Assembly (NCBI GenBank): GCA_050288625.1 | Contig: JBNKEE010000018.1 | Coordinates: 1-55,681, forward strand | Direction: 5' to 3' | Origin: JAAGZL01 sp050288625 | GTDB lineage: Bacteria > Pseudomonadota > Gammaproteobacteria > Chromatiales > Chromatiaceae | Length of the DNA stretch: 55,681 nucleotides | Shown here: positions 36,477 through 45,104 of the stretch, piece by piece | Layout: each line of letters opens with the position of its first letter | Numbering within the stretch: position 1 is the stretch's first letter | Position numbers and translations under genes: made by a program | Notes under the pieces: model-generated | What the model was told of the DNA's origin: nothing | Seen by the model: only the letters and a program-made list of their open reading frames with translations | Databases searched by the model: none

Positions 36477-37456
36477 TTCCGCTCCTTGTCGCGCTCATGT
36501 TCCTCATAGGCGTTGACGATACGCAACACCAGGGGATGACGTACTACATCGCGTGAATTAAAGAAGGTAAAACTTATTCCATCCACATCCGCCAGCACCT
36601 CTGACGCCTCACGCAGCCCCGAGCGCTGCCCGCGTGGCAGGTCGATCTGGGTGACATCGCCGGTGATCACCGCGGTGGAACCGAAGCCGATACGGGTCAG
36701 GAACATCTTCATCTGTTCCGGTGTGGTGTTCTGGGCCTCATCCAGGATGATGAAGGAATCATTCAGGGTGCGGCCACGCATATAGGCCAGGGGGGCAACC
36801 TCAATCACGTTGCGCTCGATCAGTTTGGCCACCCGCTCGAAACCGAGCATCTCATACAGGGCATCGTACAGCGGCCGTAGATAGGGATCGATCTTGTCGG
36901 CCAGATCGCCGGGCAGAAAGCCCAGCTTCTCCCCCGCCTCCACCGCCGGACGCACCAGCAGCACGCGTCTGACCTGGTCCCGTTCCAGCGCCTCTACCGC
37001 ACAGGCCACCGCCAGATAGGTCTTACCGGTGCCCGCAGGTCCAACACCAAAATTGATATCGTGGGTAACGATGCGATGCAGATACTCTTTTTGATTGGGA
37101 CCACGGGGCCGCACCATGCCGCGCTTGGTCTTGATCACCACCTCCGGTACATCCCGCTCCGTCTCTTCACGTAGCAGTTCCTCAATACCGGACTCCTGCA
37201 GATAGAGGTGTACCAACTCCGGAGTGAGCACCTCCCGTTCCGAGTTGGCGTACAGGCCTTTCAACACCTCGGAACAGGCGCGGGTGGCCTCAGGTTCGCC
37301 GATAAGGCGGAAGTGGTTGCCGCGGTTGTTTATCTCCAGACCCAGACGCCGTTCGATCTGACGCAGGTTCTGATCTAGCTGGCCACAGAGATTGGCCAAC
37401 CTGTGGTTGTCTTCTGGGGTAAGGACTAGCTCTATTGATTCGGGATGCTCAGACAC
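36473..37456 (-). CDS. ybeZ: PhoH-like ATPase (YbeZ)
   Basis: P-loop ATPase/RNA helicase-like partner of YbeY. Walker A GPAGTGKT at about 137-145, Walker B FIILDEAQNT at about 232, and the C-terminal SRDVVRHPLV segment typical of PhoH. An N-terminal KH-like part precedes the ATPase. Starts with GTG at 37456, 11 bases after miaB ends. 327 residues. Confidence 0.96.
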   Translation of the reverse strand: MSEHPESIELVLTPEDNHRLANLCGQLDQNLRQIERRLGLEINNRGNHFRLIGEPEATRACSEVLKGLYANSEREVLTPELVHLYLQESGIEELLREETERDVPEVVIKTKRGMVRPRGPNQKEYLHRIVTHDINFGVGPAGTGKTYLAVACAVEALERDQVRRVLLVRPAVEAGEKLGFLPGDLADKIDPYLRPLYDALYEMLGFERVAKLIERNVIEVAPLAYMRGRTLNDSFIILDEAQNTTPEQMKMFLTRIGFGSTAVITGDVTQIDLPRGQRSGLREASEVLADVDGISFTFFNSRDVVRHPLVLRIVNAYEEHERDKERK

Positions 37457-37467
37457 GTTATTGGTAA

Positions 37468-38817
37468 TTAGCTTCCATCTCTCAATAATAGCTCATCCGT
37501 CAGCTCGCCGCGCAGGGAATTGGGCAGGGCCTCGGTTATAATCAGATCTACAAAGTCTCCAATCAACTCTTGGGAACCGGTAAAGTTCACCACCCGGTTA
37601 TTCTCGGTGCGACCGGCCAGTTGATTGTCGTCCTTGCGTGACACCCGTTCCACTAGCACCCGCTGCACCGTACCCACCATACGCCGACTTATCTGCTGGG
37701 CCTGTTCATTGATGCGCCGCTGCAACCGCTCCAGTCGCTGTTGCTTTACCTCAAGCGGGATGTCGTCCGGATATTCCGCAGCCGGGGTGCCGGGACGGGC
37801 GCTGTAGAGAAAACTGAAAGATTGATCGAAGCCGACAGTCTCGATCAGCTCCATGGTGCGTTCGAAGTCCTCATCGGACTCACCGGGGAAGCCTACGATA
37901 AAATCGGAAGAGATGCTGATGTCCGGACGTACCTCGCGTAACCTTTTTATCTTGGCCTTGTACTCAAAGGCAGAGTGACCGCGCTTCATCAGACCCAGGA
38001 TACGATCCGAGCCAGACTGCACCGGCAGATGCAGATGACTCACCAACTCCGGCACCTCAGCATAGACCTCGATAAGGCTGTCGGAGAACTCCACCGGGTG
38101 GGATGTAGTGAAACGGATGCGCTCTATGCCATCCACCCCGGCCACGGCATGGATCAGCAGGGCCAGATCGGCGATCTCGCCATCCTCCATCACTCCGCGG
38201 TAGGCATTTACGTTCTGTCCCAGCAGGTTGACCTCGCGTACACCCTGTTGCGCCAGCTTGGTCACCTCGGCGATCACATCGTTAAAGGGACGGCTGATCT
38301 CTTCCCCGCGGGTATAAGGGACCACACAGTAGGTGCAATATTTGGAACACCCCTCCATCACCGAGACAAAGGCGGAAGGGCCATCGGCCCTAGGCTCGGC
38401 CAGGCGGTCGAACTTCTCGATCTCGGGGAAGCTGACATCAATGACCGGAACATGCTCTTTTCTGGCGCTGTCCAGCATCTGCGGCAGGCGGTGCAGGGTC
38501 TGGGGACCGAACACCAAATCCACATAGGGGGCACGCTCGCGGATGGCATCCCCCTCCTGGCTGGCCACGCAGCCTCCCACAGCCACCACCAACTCAGGCC
38601 GCTTGGCCTTCCAGGGACGCCAGCGCCCGAGCTGGGAGAACACCTTCTCCTGTGCCTTCTCGCGGATGGAGCAGGTATTGAGCAGCAACAGGTCCGCCTC
38701 TTCCGCCCGTTCGGTCAGCTCCAAGCCATGGGACTCCCTGAGCAGATCCGCTATCTTGGCGGAGTCGTACTCGTTCATCTGGCAACCGAAGGTCTTAATA
38801 AAGAGTTTCCCGGACAT
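37468..38817 (-). CDS. miaB: tRNA-2-methylthio-N6-dimethylallyladenosine synthase
   Basis: Radical-SAM methylthiotransferase acting on i6A37 of tRNA. I start at the ATG at 38817 (MSGKLFIKTFGCQMNEYDS); a TTG seven codons upstream is possible but less likely. The N-terminal MTTase domain has three cluster cysteines (FGCQMNE, NTCSIR, GGCVAS), the radical-SAM motif CSKYCTYC lies near 156-163, and a TRAM domain ends the protein. 449 residues. Confidence 0.97.
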   Translation of the reverse strand: MSGKLFIKTFGCQMNEYDSAKIADLLRESHGLELTERAEEADLLLLNTCSIREKAQEKVFSQLGRWRPWKAKRPELVVAVGGCVASQEGDAIRERAPYVDLVFGPQTLHRLPQMLDSARKEHVPVIDVSFPEIEKFDRLAEPRADGPSAFVSVMEGCSKYCTYCVVPYTRGEEISRPFNDVIAEVTKLAQQGVREVNLLGQNVNAYRGVMEDGEIADLALLIHAVAGVDGIERIRFTTSHPVEFSDSLIEVYAEVPELVSHLHLPVQSGSDRILGLMKRGHSAFEYKAKIKRLREVRPDISISSDFIVGFPGESDEDFERTMELIETVGFDQSFSFLYSARPGTPAAEYPDDIPLEVKQQRLERLQRRINEQAQQISRRMVGTVQRVLVERVSRKDDNQLAGRTENNRVVNFTGSQELIGDFVDLIITEALPNSLRGELTDELLLRDGS

Positions 38818-38880
38818 GGGCACCACAGAGCTCTGCAAAAGGGGCGTTAGATTACATCCAGATGCAGACTTTTTCCAGTC

Positions 38881-39966
38881 TTAGGCCCGCCCCTTGCTCC
38901 GCCTGATCTCTTGCACCAACTCCAGGGCGGATTTATCACAGGGCGGCAGTTCTGCATCCGAGTGAGACAGCTGGGTGGTCCGTTCCCCCCACTTCAGCAG
39001 ATGGGCGCTCCAGGTGAGACCGCCGCCGAATGCCGGTATCAGGATGTTGCTGCCAGGCTGCACCCGTCCCTCTTCCACCGCCTCTACCAGGGCGGTCAAG
39101 GCGGTTGCGGCAGACATATTGCCGTAGCGGTGGATGTTGATATACACCTTTTCTTCCGGTATTCCTGCACGGTTGGTCACCGCATCTATGATGCGCAGAT
39201 TGGCCTGATGCGGCACCACAAGATCGATATCATCGGCGGGCAACCCGGCCTTCTGCAGCACGTTTTCACTGGCATCTGTCATACCCTTGACCGCCCGCTT
39301 GAAGATCTCCTGTCCCTCAAACACCCAATCAATATCGCCCAGGATTCGGCCCTGATTGACCCACTCGACCCCAAACCCTTGCAGGCTCAGGATATCCCTC
39401 ACTCTGCCGTAACAGCCCAGCGACTCCGCCATGACCCCCTGCGGTTCAGAGCTGGCCTCCATAAAAAATGCCGCAGCGCCGTCGCCGAACAGCACCGCCA
39501 CATTACGGTTATCCCAATCCATAACCGGCGAGATGACCTCGGCACCGATCACCAGGGCGTTGTTCACCACGCCTGTGCGAATCATGCTGTTAGCCACGGT
39601 CATGGCATAGAGACCGCTGGTACAGGCAGTGTTTACATCCATACAGGCCGCATTTTTTGCCGCCAGCATCTTCTGCAGCCCGGAGCAGGTATTGGGACAG
39701 ACACTCTCCGGGGTGGTGGTGCCGTAGACGATCAGATCTACATCTACAGGGGTTTTACCGGCCGCGGCCAGGGCGCGTTGCGCCGCCACATGGGCCAGTT
39801 GGGTGTTGGAGACATGGGAGATACGTCGCTCCTGCATCCCGGTGCGTTTTCTAATCCACTCGTCGTCTGTCTCGAGAAAGGTTGCCAGATCGTCATTGGT
39901 CAGAACGGCGGGAGGCAGGCATTTGCCCCAGCCGGTGATTGCCGCATATCTCATGGTTTCACTCAT
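38881..39966 (-). CDS. 3-oxoacyl-ACP synthase III family protein (FabH paralogue)
   Basis: Thiolase-fold condensing enzyme of 361 residues. The triad of the FabH family is present: C115 in NTACTSGLYAM, H in VVPHQANLRI (about 253) and N in GNMSAATA (about 283). A C-terminal tail of about 30 residues (HSDAELPPCDKSALELVQ) is longer than in housekeeping FabH. It lies 12 bases downstream of fadH and ahead of miaB, inside a beta-oxidation cluster and away from other fab genes. I infer that it uses acyl-CoA from beta-oxidation, as described for a FabH paralogue in Pseudomonas aeruginosa, rather than being the main FabH. Confidence 0.85.
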   Translation of the reverse strand: MSETMRYAAITGWGKCLPPAVLTNDDLATFLETDDEWIRKRTGMQERRISHVSNTQLAHVAAQRALAAAGKTPVDVDLIVYGTTTPESVCPNTCSGLQKMLAAKNAACMDVNTACTSGLYAMTVANSMIRTGVVNNALVIGAEVISPVMDWDNRNVAVLFGDGAAAFFMEASSEPQGVMAESLGCYGRVRDILSLQGFGVEWVNQGRILGDIDWVFEGQEIFKRAVKGMTDASENVLQKAGLPADDIDLVVPHQANLRIIDAVTNRAGIPEEKVYINIHRYGNMSAATALTALVEAVEEGRVQPGSNILIPAFGGGLTWSAHLLKWGERTTQLSHSDAELPPCDKSALELVQEIRRSKGRA

Positions 39967-39978
39967 CTGTTTCTAATT

Positions 39979-42021
39979 CTAATGTTTTCCTTCCAAGGCC
40001 ACAGCCAAACGCACACCCTGGTCGATGGCGCGCTTGGCATCCAGTTCAGCCGCCACATCCGCCCCGCCGATTATATGTACCGGGATATTTACCATATCTT
40101 GCAGTTCCCGTCTCGACTCCTGCCCGGCGCAGATAACTATGTTATCAACTGCCAACGTCCTTGGCTCCCCGGTGACATTAAGGTGTAGACCATCATCATC
40201 GATCCCGGTGTATTCACACCCACTGATCATCTCCACGTGTTTCATCTTCAAATCTGCCCGATGAATCCAGCCGGTAGTCTTACCAAGGCCTGCGCCAACC
40301 TTGCCAGACTTACGCTGCAGCAGATATACCTGACGTGGTGAATTCTCGACCCTCCTTGGCACACCAGTGACGGCACCCCTGGACTTGAGGGACATATCAA
40401 CGCCCCATTTCTGCATAAATACCTTTATATCTTTACTGCTATCCTCAGAGCCGTGGGTCAGAAGCTCACAGATGTCAAAGCCTATGCCACCAGCCCCAAT
40501 GACCGCGACCCTCTTCCCAACCTTGGCTCCTTTGATGACATCAATATAGGAGAGGACCTTTGGGTGCTTGATACCATCAATATCAGGAACCCGTGGCACT
40601 ATACCGGTAGCCAATATCACCTGATCAAAATCACCGTTGTTAAGATCATCCGCCGTAACCTCATGGTTCAGTCTGACCTCAACCCCGCTCAGATCAAGTT
40701 GCCGCCGGAAATAACGCAGGGTTTCATAGAACTCCTGTTTGCCCGGTATCCTCTTGGCCAGGTTCAGCTGCCCGCCGATCTCTTCGCCAGAATCATACAT
40801 GGTAACCTTATGGCCACACTGCGCAGCCGTAACCGCAAAGGACATACCGGCGGGACCTGCCCCAACCACAGCCAACCTCTGCGGTCTTTTTGTATCCTTG
40901 ATCTCTATCTCGGTCTCATGACAGGCCCTGGGGTTGACCAAACAGCTGGTGAGCTTTCCTGCGAAGACATGGTCAAGACATGCCTGGTTACAAGCAATAC
41001 ATGTATTTATCTCGTTCGCACGCCCCTGCTCCGCTTTAAGCACAAATTCCGAATCAGCAAGAAACGGACGCGCCATGGAGACCATATCGGCGTTACCACT
41101 CATCAATACCGCCTCTACAACATCAGGCATGTTGATACGATTTGAAGTGATTACTGGAATCGATAACTCCTGTTTAACCTTTGCGGTAGCCCAGGTAAAA
41201 GCAGCACGCGGTACCTTGGTGGCGATTGTAGGGATGCGCGCTTCATGCCAACCTATACCCGTGTTGATAAGTGTCGCCCCGGCAGCCTCCACCGCCTGAC
41301 CCAGGGCCACCACCTCTTCATAGGTGCTGCCAGCTTCCACCAGATCCAACATTGAAAGACGAAATATAATGATAAATTCCCTACCGACCTTTTCACGCAC
41401 CCTGCGTACCACCTCCACCGGCAGTCGCATCCTATGAGAAAAATCCCCGCCCCACTCGTCGTCGCGCTTGTTGGTGCGGGGTGCAATAAACTGGTTCAGA
41501 AAATAGCCTTCAGAGGCCATAATCTCCACACCGTCGTACCCAGCCTGTTGCGCCAGGGCAGAACAGTTTACAAAGTCATCTATCTGTTGCCCCACCTCTT
41601 CCTCGCTGATCTCTCTGGGGGTATAGGGATTTATGGGTGCCTTTATGGCCGTAGGAGCAATAAGTTTGTCGTTGAACGCATATCGACCGGTATGCAGAAT
41701 CTGCATACATATCTTTCCGCCCTCTGCGTGCACCGCCTCGGTTATCAGTTGATGGTCCGGTAACTGTGACTCGTTCATCAAGGTGGCGGCAGCTGCATGT
41801 ACCGCCCCCTCCTTGTTTGGCCCAATACCACCAGTCACAATCAAGGCAACACCGCCGCGGGCGCGCTCAGCATAGAATGCTGCCATACGTTCGAAACCAC
41901 CCGGAAGCTCTTCCAGCCCCAGATGCATGGAACCCATAAGCACACGATTCTTCAGTGTAGTAAACCCCAGATCCAGAGGTTGGAAGATATGCGGATATTC
42001 CACTTTCGATATTGACTGCAT
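39979..42021 (-). CDS. fadH: 2,4-dienoyl-CoA reductase / NADH:flavin oxidoreductase
   Basis: FMN-, FAD- and 4Fe-4S-containing enzyme that reduces 2,4-dienoyl-CoA during breakdown of unsaturated fatty acids. I use the ATG at 42021 (MQSISKVEYPHIFQPLDLG), giving 680 residues. The old-yellow-enzyme TIM barrel covers about 1-350; the cluster cysteines are in CIACNQACLDHVFAGKLTSC; the FAD domain begins at VVGAGPAGMSFAV and the NAD domain at VIGAGGIGFD. Sits between the dienoyl-CoA isomerase and FabH-like genes on the same strand. Confidence 0.92.
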   Translation of the reverse strand: MQSISKVEYPHIFQPLDLGFTTLKNRVLMGSMHLGLEELPGGFERMAAFYAERARGGVALIVTGGIGPNKEGAVHAAAATLMNESQLPDHQLITEAVHAEGGKICMQILHTGRYAFNDKLIAPTAIKAPINPYTPREISEEEVGQQIDDFVNCSALAQQAGYDGVEIMASEGYFLNQFIAPRTNKRDDEWGGDFSHRMRLPVEVVRRVREKVGREFIIIFRLSMLDLVEAGSTYEEVVALGQAVEAAGATLINTGIGWHEARIPTIATKVPRAAFTWATAKVKQELSIPVITSNRINMPDVVEAVLMSGNADMVSMARPFLADSEFVLKAEQGRANEINTCIACNQACLDHVFAGKLTSCLVNPRACHETEIEIKDTKRPQRLAVVGAGPAGMSFAVTAAQCGHKVTMYDSGEEIGGQLNLAKRIPGKQEFYETLRYFRRQLDLSGVEVRLNHEVTADDLNNGDFDQVILATGIVPRVPDIDGIKHPKVLSYIDVIKGAKVGKRVAVIGAGGIGFDICELLTHGSEDSSKDIKVFMQKWGVDMSLKSRGAVTGVPRRVENSPRQVYLLQRKSGKVGAGLGKTTGWIHRADLKMKHVEMISGCEYTGIDDDGLHLNVTGEPRTLAVDNIVICAGQESRRELQDMVNIPVHIIGGADVAAELDAKRAIDQGVRLAVALEGKH

Positions 42022-42043
42022 TTCTATTCGATCCAAATATATT

Positions 42044-42892
42044 TTATTTATCTTCAGGCATCAGCGGCTCAATTGGATTGAGAGGTTGGTATGCTGTGGC
42101 TCTTTTCTGCGCCTGTGCAGCAAAACTCTCCATGATGTCCGCCTGCTGGAACATGCTAGCCTGCCAGGTCGCAACATAATCAAGAGAGTCGGCAACACTA
42201 TGATCGCGCGCATGATTGAGTATCAGCTTACTGCCCATGACCGCCATAGGGGAGTTGAAGGCGATCTGTCGCGCAACCTCCATCACCTCTTCCAGCATAG
42301 AATCGGCATCGGCAAAAACTCGATTTACCAGACCGCTGGAGAAAGCCTCTTCCGCTTCCAGATTGCGAGAGGTATATGCCATCTCCCTGGCCAGTCCTTG
42401 GTTTATGATGGTAGGAAGACGCTGCAACGTTCCCAGATCAGCGGTCATCCCCACGGCCGTCTCTTTGATGGTAAAGAACGCATCTTCGGTGCAATAACGA
42501 CTATCGCATGCACATACCATATCCAGGGCCCCACCAATACAGCCACCCTGAACAGCAGCCAACACTGGCATGCGTAATTTTTCCAGTTGAGTAAAACACT
42601 CCTGCAACCCGAGAACCAGGTTCCGTATATACTCTCCTCGCCTTGCCGGCTCCCCACTGAAGAGCCTCTGATCCGGATCAGAGAATATCTCCAAATCCAT
42701 GCCTGCTGAAAAGTGTTTCCCGGTGGATGAGATCACCAGGACTCGAACCTTATCCGCCTTTTGCACCTCGTCCATGACCCGGGGCCATTCGCGCCAGAAT
42801 TCTCTGTTAAAGCTATTGTAGGCCTCTGGACGAACCAGCTGCAGATGGGCAATACCAGAGTCCATAGTCAGCTTGATTGTGCTATATTCCAT
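42044..42892 (-). CDS. Delta3,5-delta2,4-dienoyl-CoA isomerase-like crotonase
   Basis: Crotonase-fold enzyme of 282 residues. The oxyanion-hole segments are GKHFSAGMDLEIF and QGGCIGGALDMVCACD. The catalytic region TIKETAVGMTADLGTLQRLP keeps both acidic residues of the mammalian ECH1 isomerase at the same eight-residue spacing (E144 and D152), and DSRYCTEDAFF also matches ECH1. This makes the dienoyl-CoA isomerase a better fit than plain enoyl-CoA hydratase. It fits with fadH next door: both handle unsaturated chains. It is divergent from a TetR gene, which probably represses it. Confidence 0.85.
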   Translation of the reverse strand: MEYSTIKLTMDSGIAHLQLVRPEAYNSFNREFWREWPRVMDEVQKADKVRVLVISSTGKHFSAGMDLEIFSDPDQRLFSGEPARRGEYIRNLVLGLQECFTQLEKLRMPVLAAVQGGCIGGALDMVCACDSRYCTEDAFFTIKETAVGMTADLGTLQRLPTIINQGLAREMAYTSRNLEAEEAFSSGLVNRVFADADSMLEEVMEVARQIAFNSPMAVMGSKLILNHARDHSVADSLDYVATWQASMFQQADIMESFAAQAQKRATAYQPLNPIEPLMPEDK

Positions 42893-42909
42893 GTTATTGC
42901 CTCATTTAT

Positions 42910-42924
42910 CTTGACAGTGTTAAG
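42910..42924. promoter_or_regulatory. TetR operator candidate 1
   Basis: CTTGACA-G-TGTTAAG, a 15-base palindrome with one mismatch, centred at 42917 in the divergent gap between the isomerase and tetR genes. It overlaps the -35 box of the tetR promoter. It shares the half-site TTGACA with operator 2, 28 bases away centre to centre. Confidence 0.65.
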
Positions 42925-42939
42925 ATTGAACTGAATAAT
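42911..42939 (+). promoter_or_regulatory. Sigma-70 promoter of the tetR gene
   Basis: -35 TTGACA (42911-42916), 17-base spacer, -10 AATAAT (42934-42939), 35 bases before the ATG at 42975. Consensus -35 and 5/6-match -10 with ideal spacing. Both operator palindromes overlap it, consistent with autorepression. Confidence 0.7.
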
Positions 42940-42952
42940 TGACATTGTCAAG
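42938..42952. promoter_or_regulatory. TetR operator candidate 2
   Basis: TTGACA-T-TGTCAA (42939-42951) is a perfect 13-base palindrome. It covers the end of the tetR -10 box, and on the minus strand its TTGACA could serve as the -35 box for the isomerase-fadH transcript (with a weak CAATCT -10 at 42923-42928). Binding here would shut both directions. Confidence 0.7.
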
Positions 42953-42974
42953 TCACAATTGGTAGCGTTCCCGC

Positions 42975-43577
42975 ATGAAGAAGGAAAAACAACCATACCA
43001 TCATGGAGATCTACATCACTGCCTAATAACAGCTGCAAAGGACATACTACAAACCTCTGGGCTCAACTCACTAAGCATTAGAAAACTCGCAGAAAAGACC
43101 AACGTTTCCAGAGCCGCCCCCTACCACCATTTTAAGGACAAAAATGAACTCTTGTGCGCTATCGCGGAAGACGGTTTTTTACAGCAAGATGCGCTGATTG
43201 AGAAAGAGCTCGTTACGTCTACTGAAACAGACTCCACCTTGAAATTTGAGCGATTTATCCTGGCGTTCTTGCGTTTCGCTTCGGAAAACAAAGAGCAGTA
43301 TGATCTAATGTATGGCGGCACTATATGGAAAAACGGAACACCTACCGAGAGCCTTTCCAACATATCGAAGACCAGCTTTAAACTCTGGCTGAACGAGATT
43401 GAGAAACTGCAACAAGAAGGGATACTAAAACAGAATACAAATGCTCTACGCCTGGCCCAGGTGACGTGGGCCACGCTACACGGATTATGTCATCTTGCAA
43501 ACGACCGCATCTACATCGACCCCAAAGACATAGATGAGATGGGACGTACCACCGTTAGGCTTCTTCTAGCACGATAG
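42975..43577 (+). CDS. TetR family regulator of the fatty-acid degradation genes
   Basis: A 200-residue repressor. The helix-turn-helix is at about 32-55 (SIRKLAEKTNVSRAAPYHHF) and the ligand domain starts near residue 75. The HGDLHHCLITAAKDIL opening and the AAPYHHFKDKNELLCAIAE segment resemble TetR proteins with a WHG/TetR_C_33 type C-terminal domain. It is divergent from the isomerase-fadH-fabH genes, with twin palindromes between them; an acyl-CoA ligand is the natural guess but is not shown by sequence. Confidence 0.88.
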   Translation: MKKEKQPYHHGDLHHCLITAAKDILQTSGLNSLSIRKLAEKTNVSRAAPYHHFKDKNELLCAIAEDGFLQQDALIEKELVTSTETDSTLKFERFILAFLRFASENKEQYDLMYGGTIWKNGTPTESLSNISKTSFKLWLNEIEKLQQEGILKQNTNALRLAQVTWATLHGLCHLANDRIYIDPKDIDEMGRTTVRLLLAR

Positions 43578-43607
43578 GTTTGGGGCAGCAGCTTATTCAA
43601 TTGTACT

Positions 43608-43841
43608 TCAAAGCCCCACCAACTCGCCACGCAAACCCTGAAAGCGCGGGATATCCACCAGATCACGCGATTTGATTATTTTTGGATTATATTCAACAAG
43701 CACCAGATGCGGACGATCTGGATTGATACGTACAGAAACTACGCCGTTACGTATACGGAAGGCCGCCTCCAGGCTCCTTTTACCTTCTTCATCCAAAGCC
43801 TCGTCAATATGGATGGTAACATCAGCAAGATCTATATCCAT
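43608..43841 (-). CDS. Small HMA-like protein without metal cysteines
   Basis: A 77-residue acidic protein. The pattern DVTIHIDEALDEEGKRSLE...GVVSVRINPDRPHLVLVEYNP...KSRDLVD follows the beta-alpha-beta-beta-alpha order of heavy-metal-associated domains, but there is no CxxC and no cysteine at all, so it should not bind copper as CopZ does. It converges on tetR and lies downstream of the AraC gene on the same strand. Function unknown; similar cysteine-free HMA-like proteins exist elsewhere. Confidence 0.65.
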   Translation of the reverse strand: MDIDLADVTIHIDEALDEEGKRSLEAAFRIRNGVVSVRINPDRPHLVLVEYNPKIIKSRDLVDIPRFQGLRGELVGL

Positions 43842-43930
43842 TCCGCACCCCCTCTATTATCCATTCAGGTTATGGATAAAGCATAAACTATCCTGCAGAC
43901 ATTGGGGTAAATATTATTTACAAATCAATC

Positions 43931-44992
43931 CTATTTGTACTGCAACTGATCTCTATATTCCTCACTCTGCCTATACTCCCCAGGAGTCATCCCGGTCCAA
44001 CGCTTGAACGAACGAAAAAATGCGGATGTCTCTTCAAACCCCATCAATCCGGCGACATCATTGATGGAGAGTTGAGGTGAGTTCATATAGTTGATGGCCG
44101 TCTTTTTTCGACATTCGTCCTTGATCTTTTGAAAGGTGGTACCCTCCTCCAGCAGGCGGCGGCGCAATTTTGATAACGACATATTCAACGTATTCGCCAC
44201 CTCTTTAGCTGTCGGAATGGGCATACTGAAATCACGCCCGATGAGAGCGACTATCTGCGACTCCAGGCTGGTGCTGTCATCCGCCATCACCAGCAGCTGA
44301 TAGGGCGCAGTCTTCAAAAAACCGTGCAGGGTCTCTTCAGTCTGGATTATGGGATATTCCAGATAACGCGCCGGAAATACCATGGCGTTATCGTGTTGGC
44401 TAAACCTAAGTTCCGATTGGAATTTTGTCTGGATCCCTGGAATAGCCTCCTCCTCGGCAAACTTAAAATAGGCAGCTTTCAACTCCAACCGTTCCCCGAT
44501 CAACCAACTGACAAAATGGTGCCACATGGAAAGCGTGGTGCAGATACTTGCAGGAGGCTCAGAGGCGATGAGTTCTTCTATTTCTGACGCATCCAGGCTA
44601 TCCAGACCGGCGAAAGTGAGCTTGGCAAAACGACCTTTTTTTTCCAGCTTAGGTTTGATCTTTGTCCCTTTCACGATCTCGTGAAAGTCGCTGGCGCGAC
44701 GGATAGCGTGTCCCAGGTTTTTACACTGAATGATAGCATGACACATCATTCGAAAAGCCCCGTTGGGCAGCCGGCCACCACTCAACATCCCGAAATACTC
44801 ATCCTGGGTGATGTACATTACGCGCTGATAAAGAAAACCGAATTTCTTTGCAGGAAATTCTGTTTGATGATTGATCTCTGCTGGATCTATACCGACACTT
44901 TCGAGCAGATCATTGACATCATAATTCTGCGCGGCAACCTGCTCTAAGAGTTGCTTCACATAACCTGTAGGCACGGTAATAGTTTGTTTCAT
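43931..44992 (-). CDS. AraC family transcriptional regulator
   Basis: A 353-residue regulator. I start at the ATG at 44992 (MKQTITVPTGYVKQLLEQVA); an upstream in-frame ATG adds a cysteine-rich leader without family likeness. The N-terminal ~190 residues are an Arabinose_bd/OruR-type ligand domain (FGFLYQRVMYITQDEYFGML, FRMMCHAIIQCKNLGHAI); the C-terminal 100 residues hold two HTH motifs ending in the AraC signature FEETSAFFRSFKRWTGMTPGEYR. It follows ETF-QO on the same strand, 112 bases on, with a CCCTCC/GGAGGG hairpin (45014-45029) just upstream of its start. Regulators of this type often control lipid or amino-acid catabolism. Confidence 0.88.
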   Translation of the reverse strand: MKQTITVPTGYVKQLLEQVAAQNYDVNDLLESVGIDPAEINHQTEFPAKKFGFLYQRVMYITQDEYFGMLSGGRLPNGAFRMMCHAIIQCKNLGHAIRRASDFHEIVKGTKIKPKLEKKGRFAKLTFAGLDSLDASEIEELIASEPPASICTTLSMWHHFVSWLIGERLELKAAYFKFAEEEAIPGIQTKFQSELRFSQHDNAMVFPARYLEYPIIQTEETLHGFLKTAPYQLLVMADDSTSLESQIVALIGRDFSMPIPTAKEVANTLNMSLSKLRRRLLEEGTTFQKIKDECRKKTAINYMNSPQLSINDVAGLMGFEETSAFFRSFKRWTGMTPGEYRQSEEYRDQLQYK

Positions 44993-45104
44993 TTCACCCG
45001 TCTCACAATCACACCCTCCTAGGGGAGGGATGAACCACACACCTTCATGCGCGGCTCAAACTACCATGTTATGAACGGTATATTCAAATCCCACAGACAA
45101 CGTG

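Noticed and set aside
37975..38850. A 291-codon plus-strand frame opposite miaB
   Set aside because: miaB is complete with all cluster motifs; the opposite frame has no family likeness.
38911..40188. A 425-codon open frame on the plus strand opposite the FabH-like and FadH genes
   Set aside because: It lies antisense to two well-supported genes, has no recognisable domain, and has the His/Gln-rich composition typical of shadow frames.
42044..42892. Crotonase as an RpfF-type DSF synthase pairing with the RpfC-like kinase
   Set aside because: It lies 31 kb away, and its residues match the ECH1 isomerase rather than RpfF.
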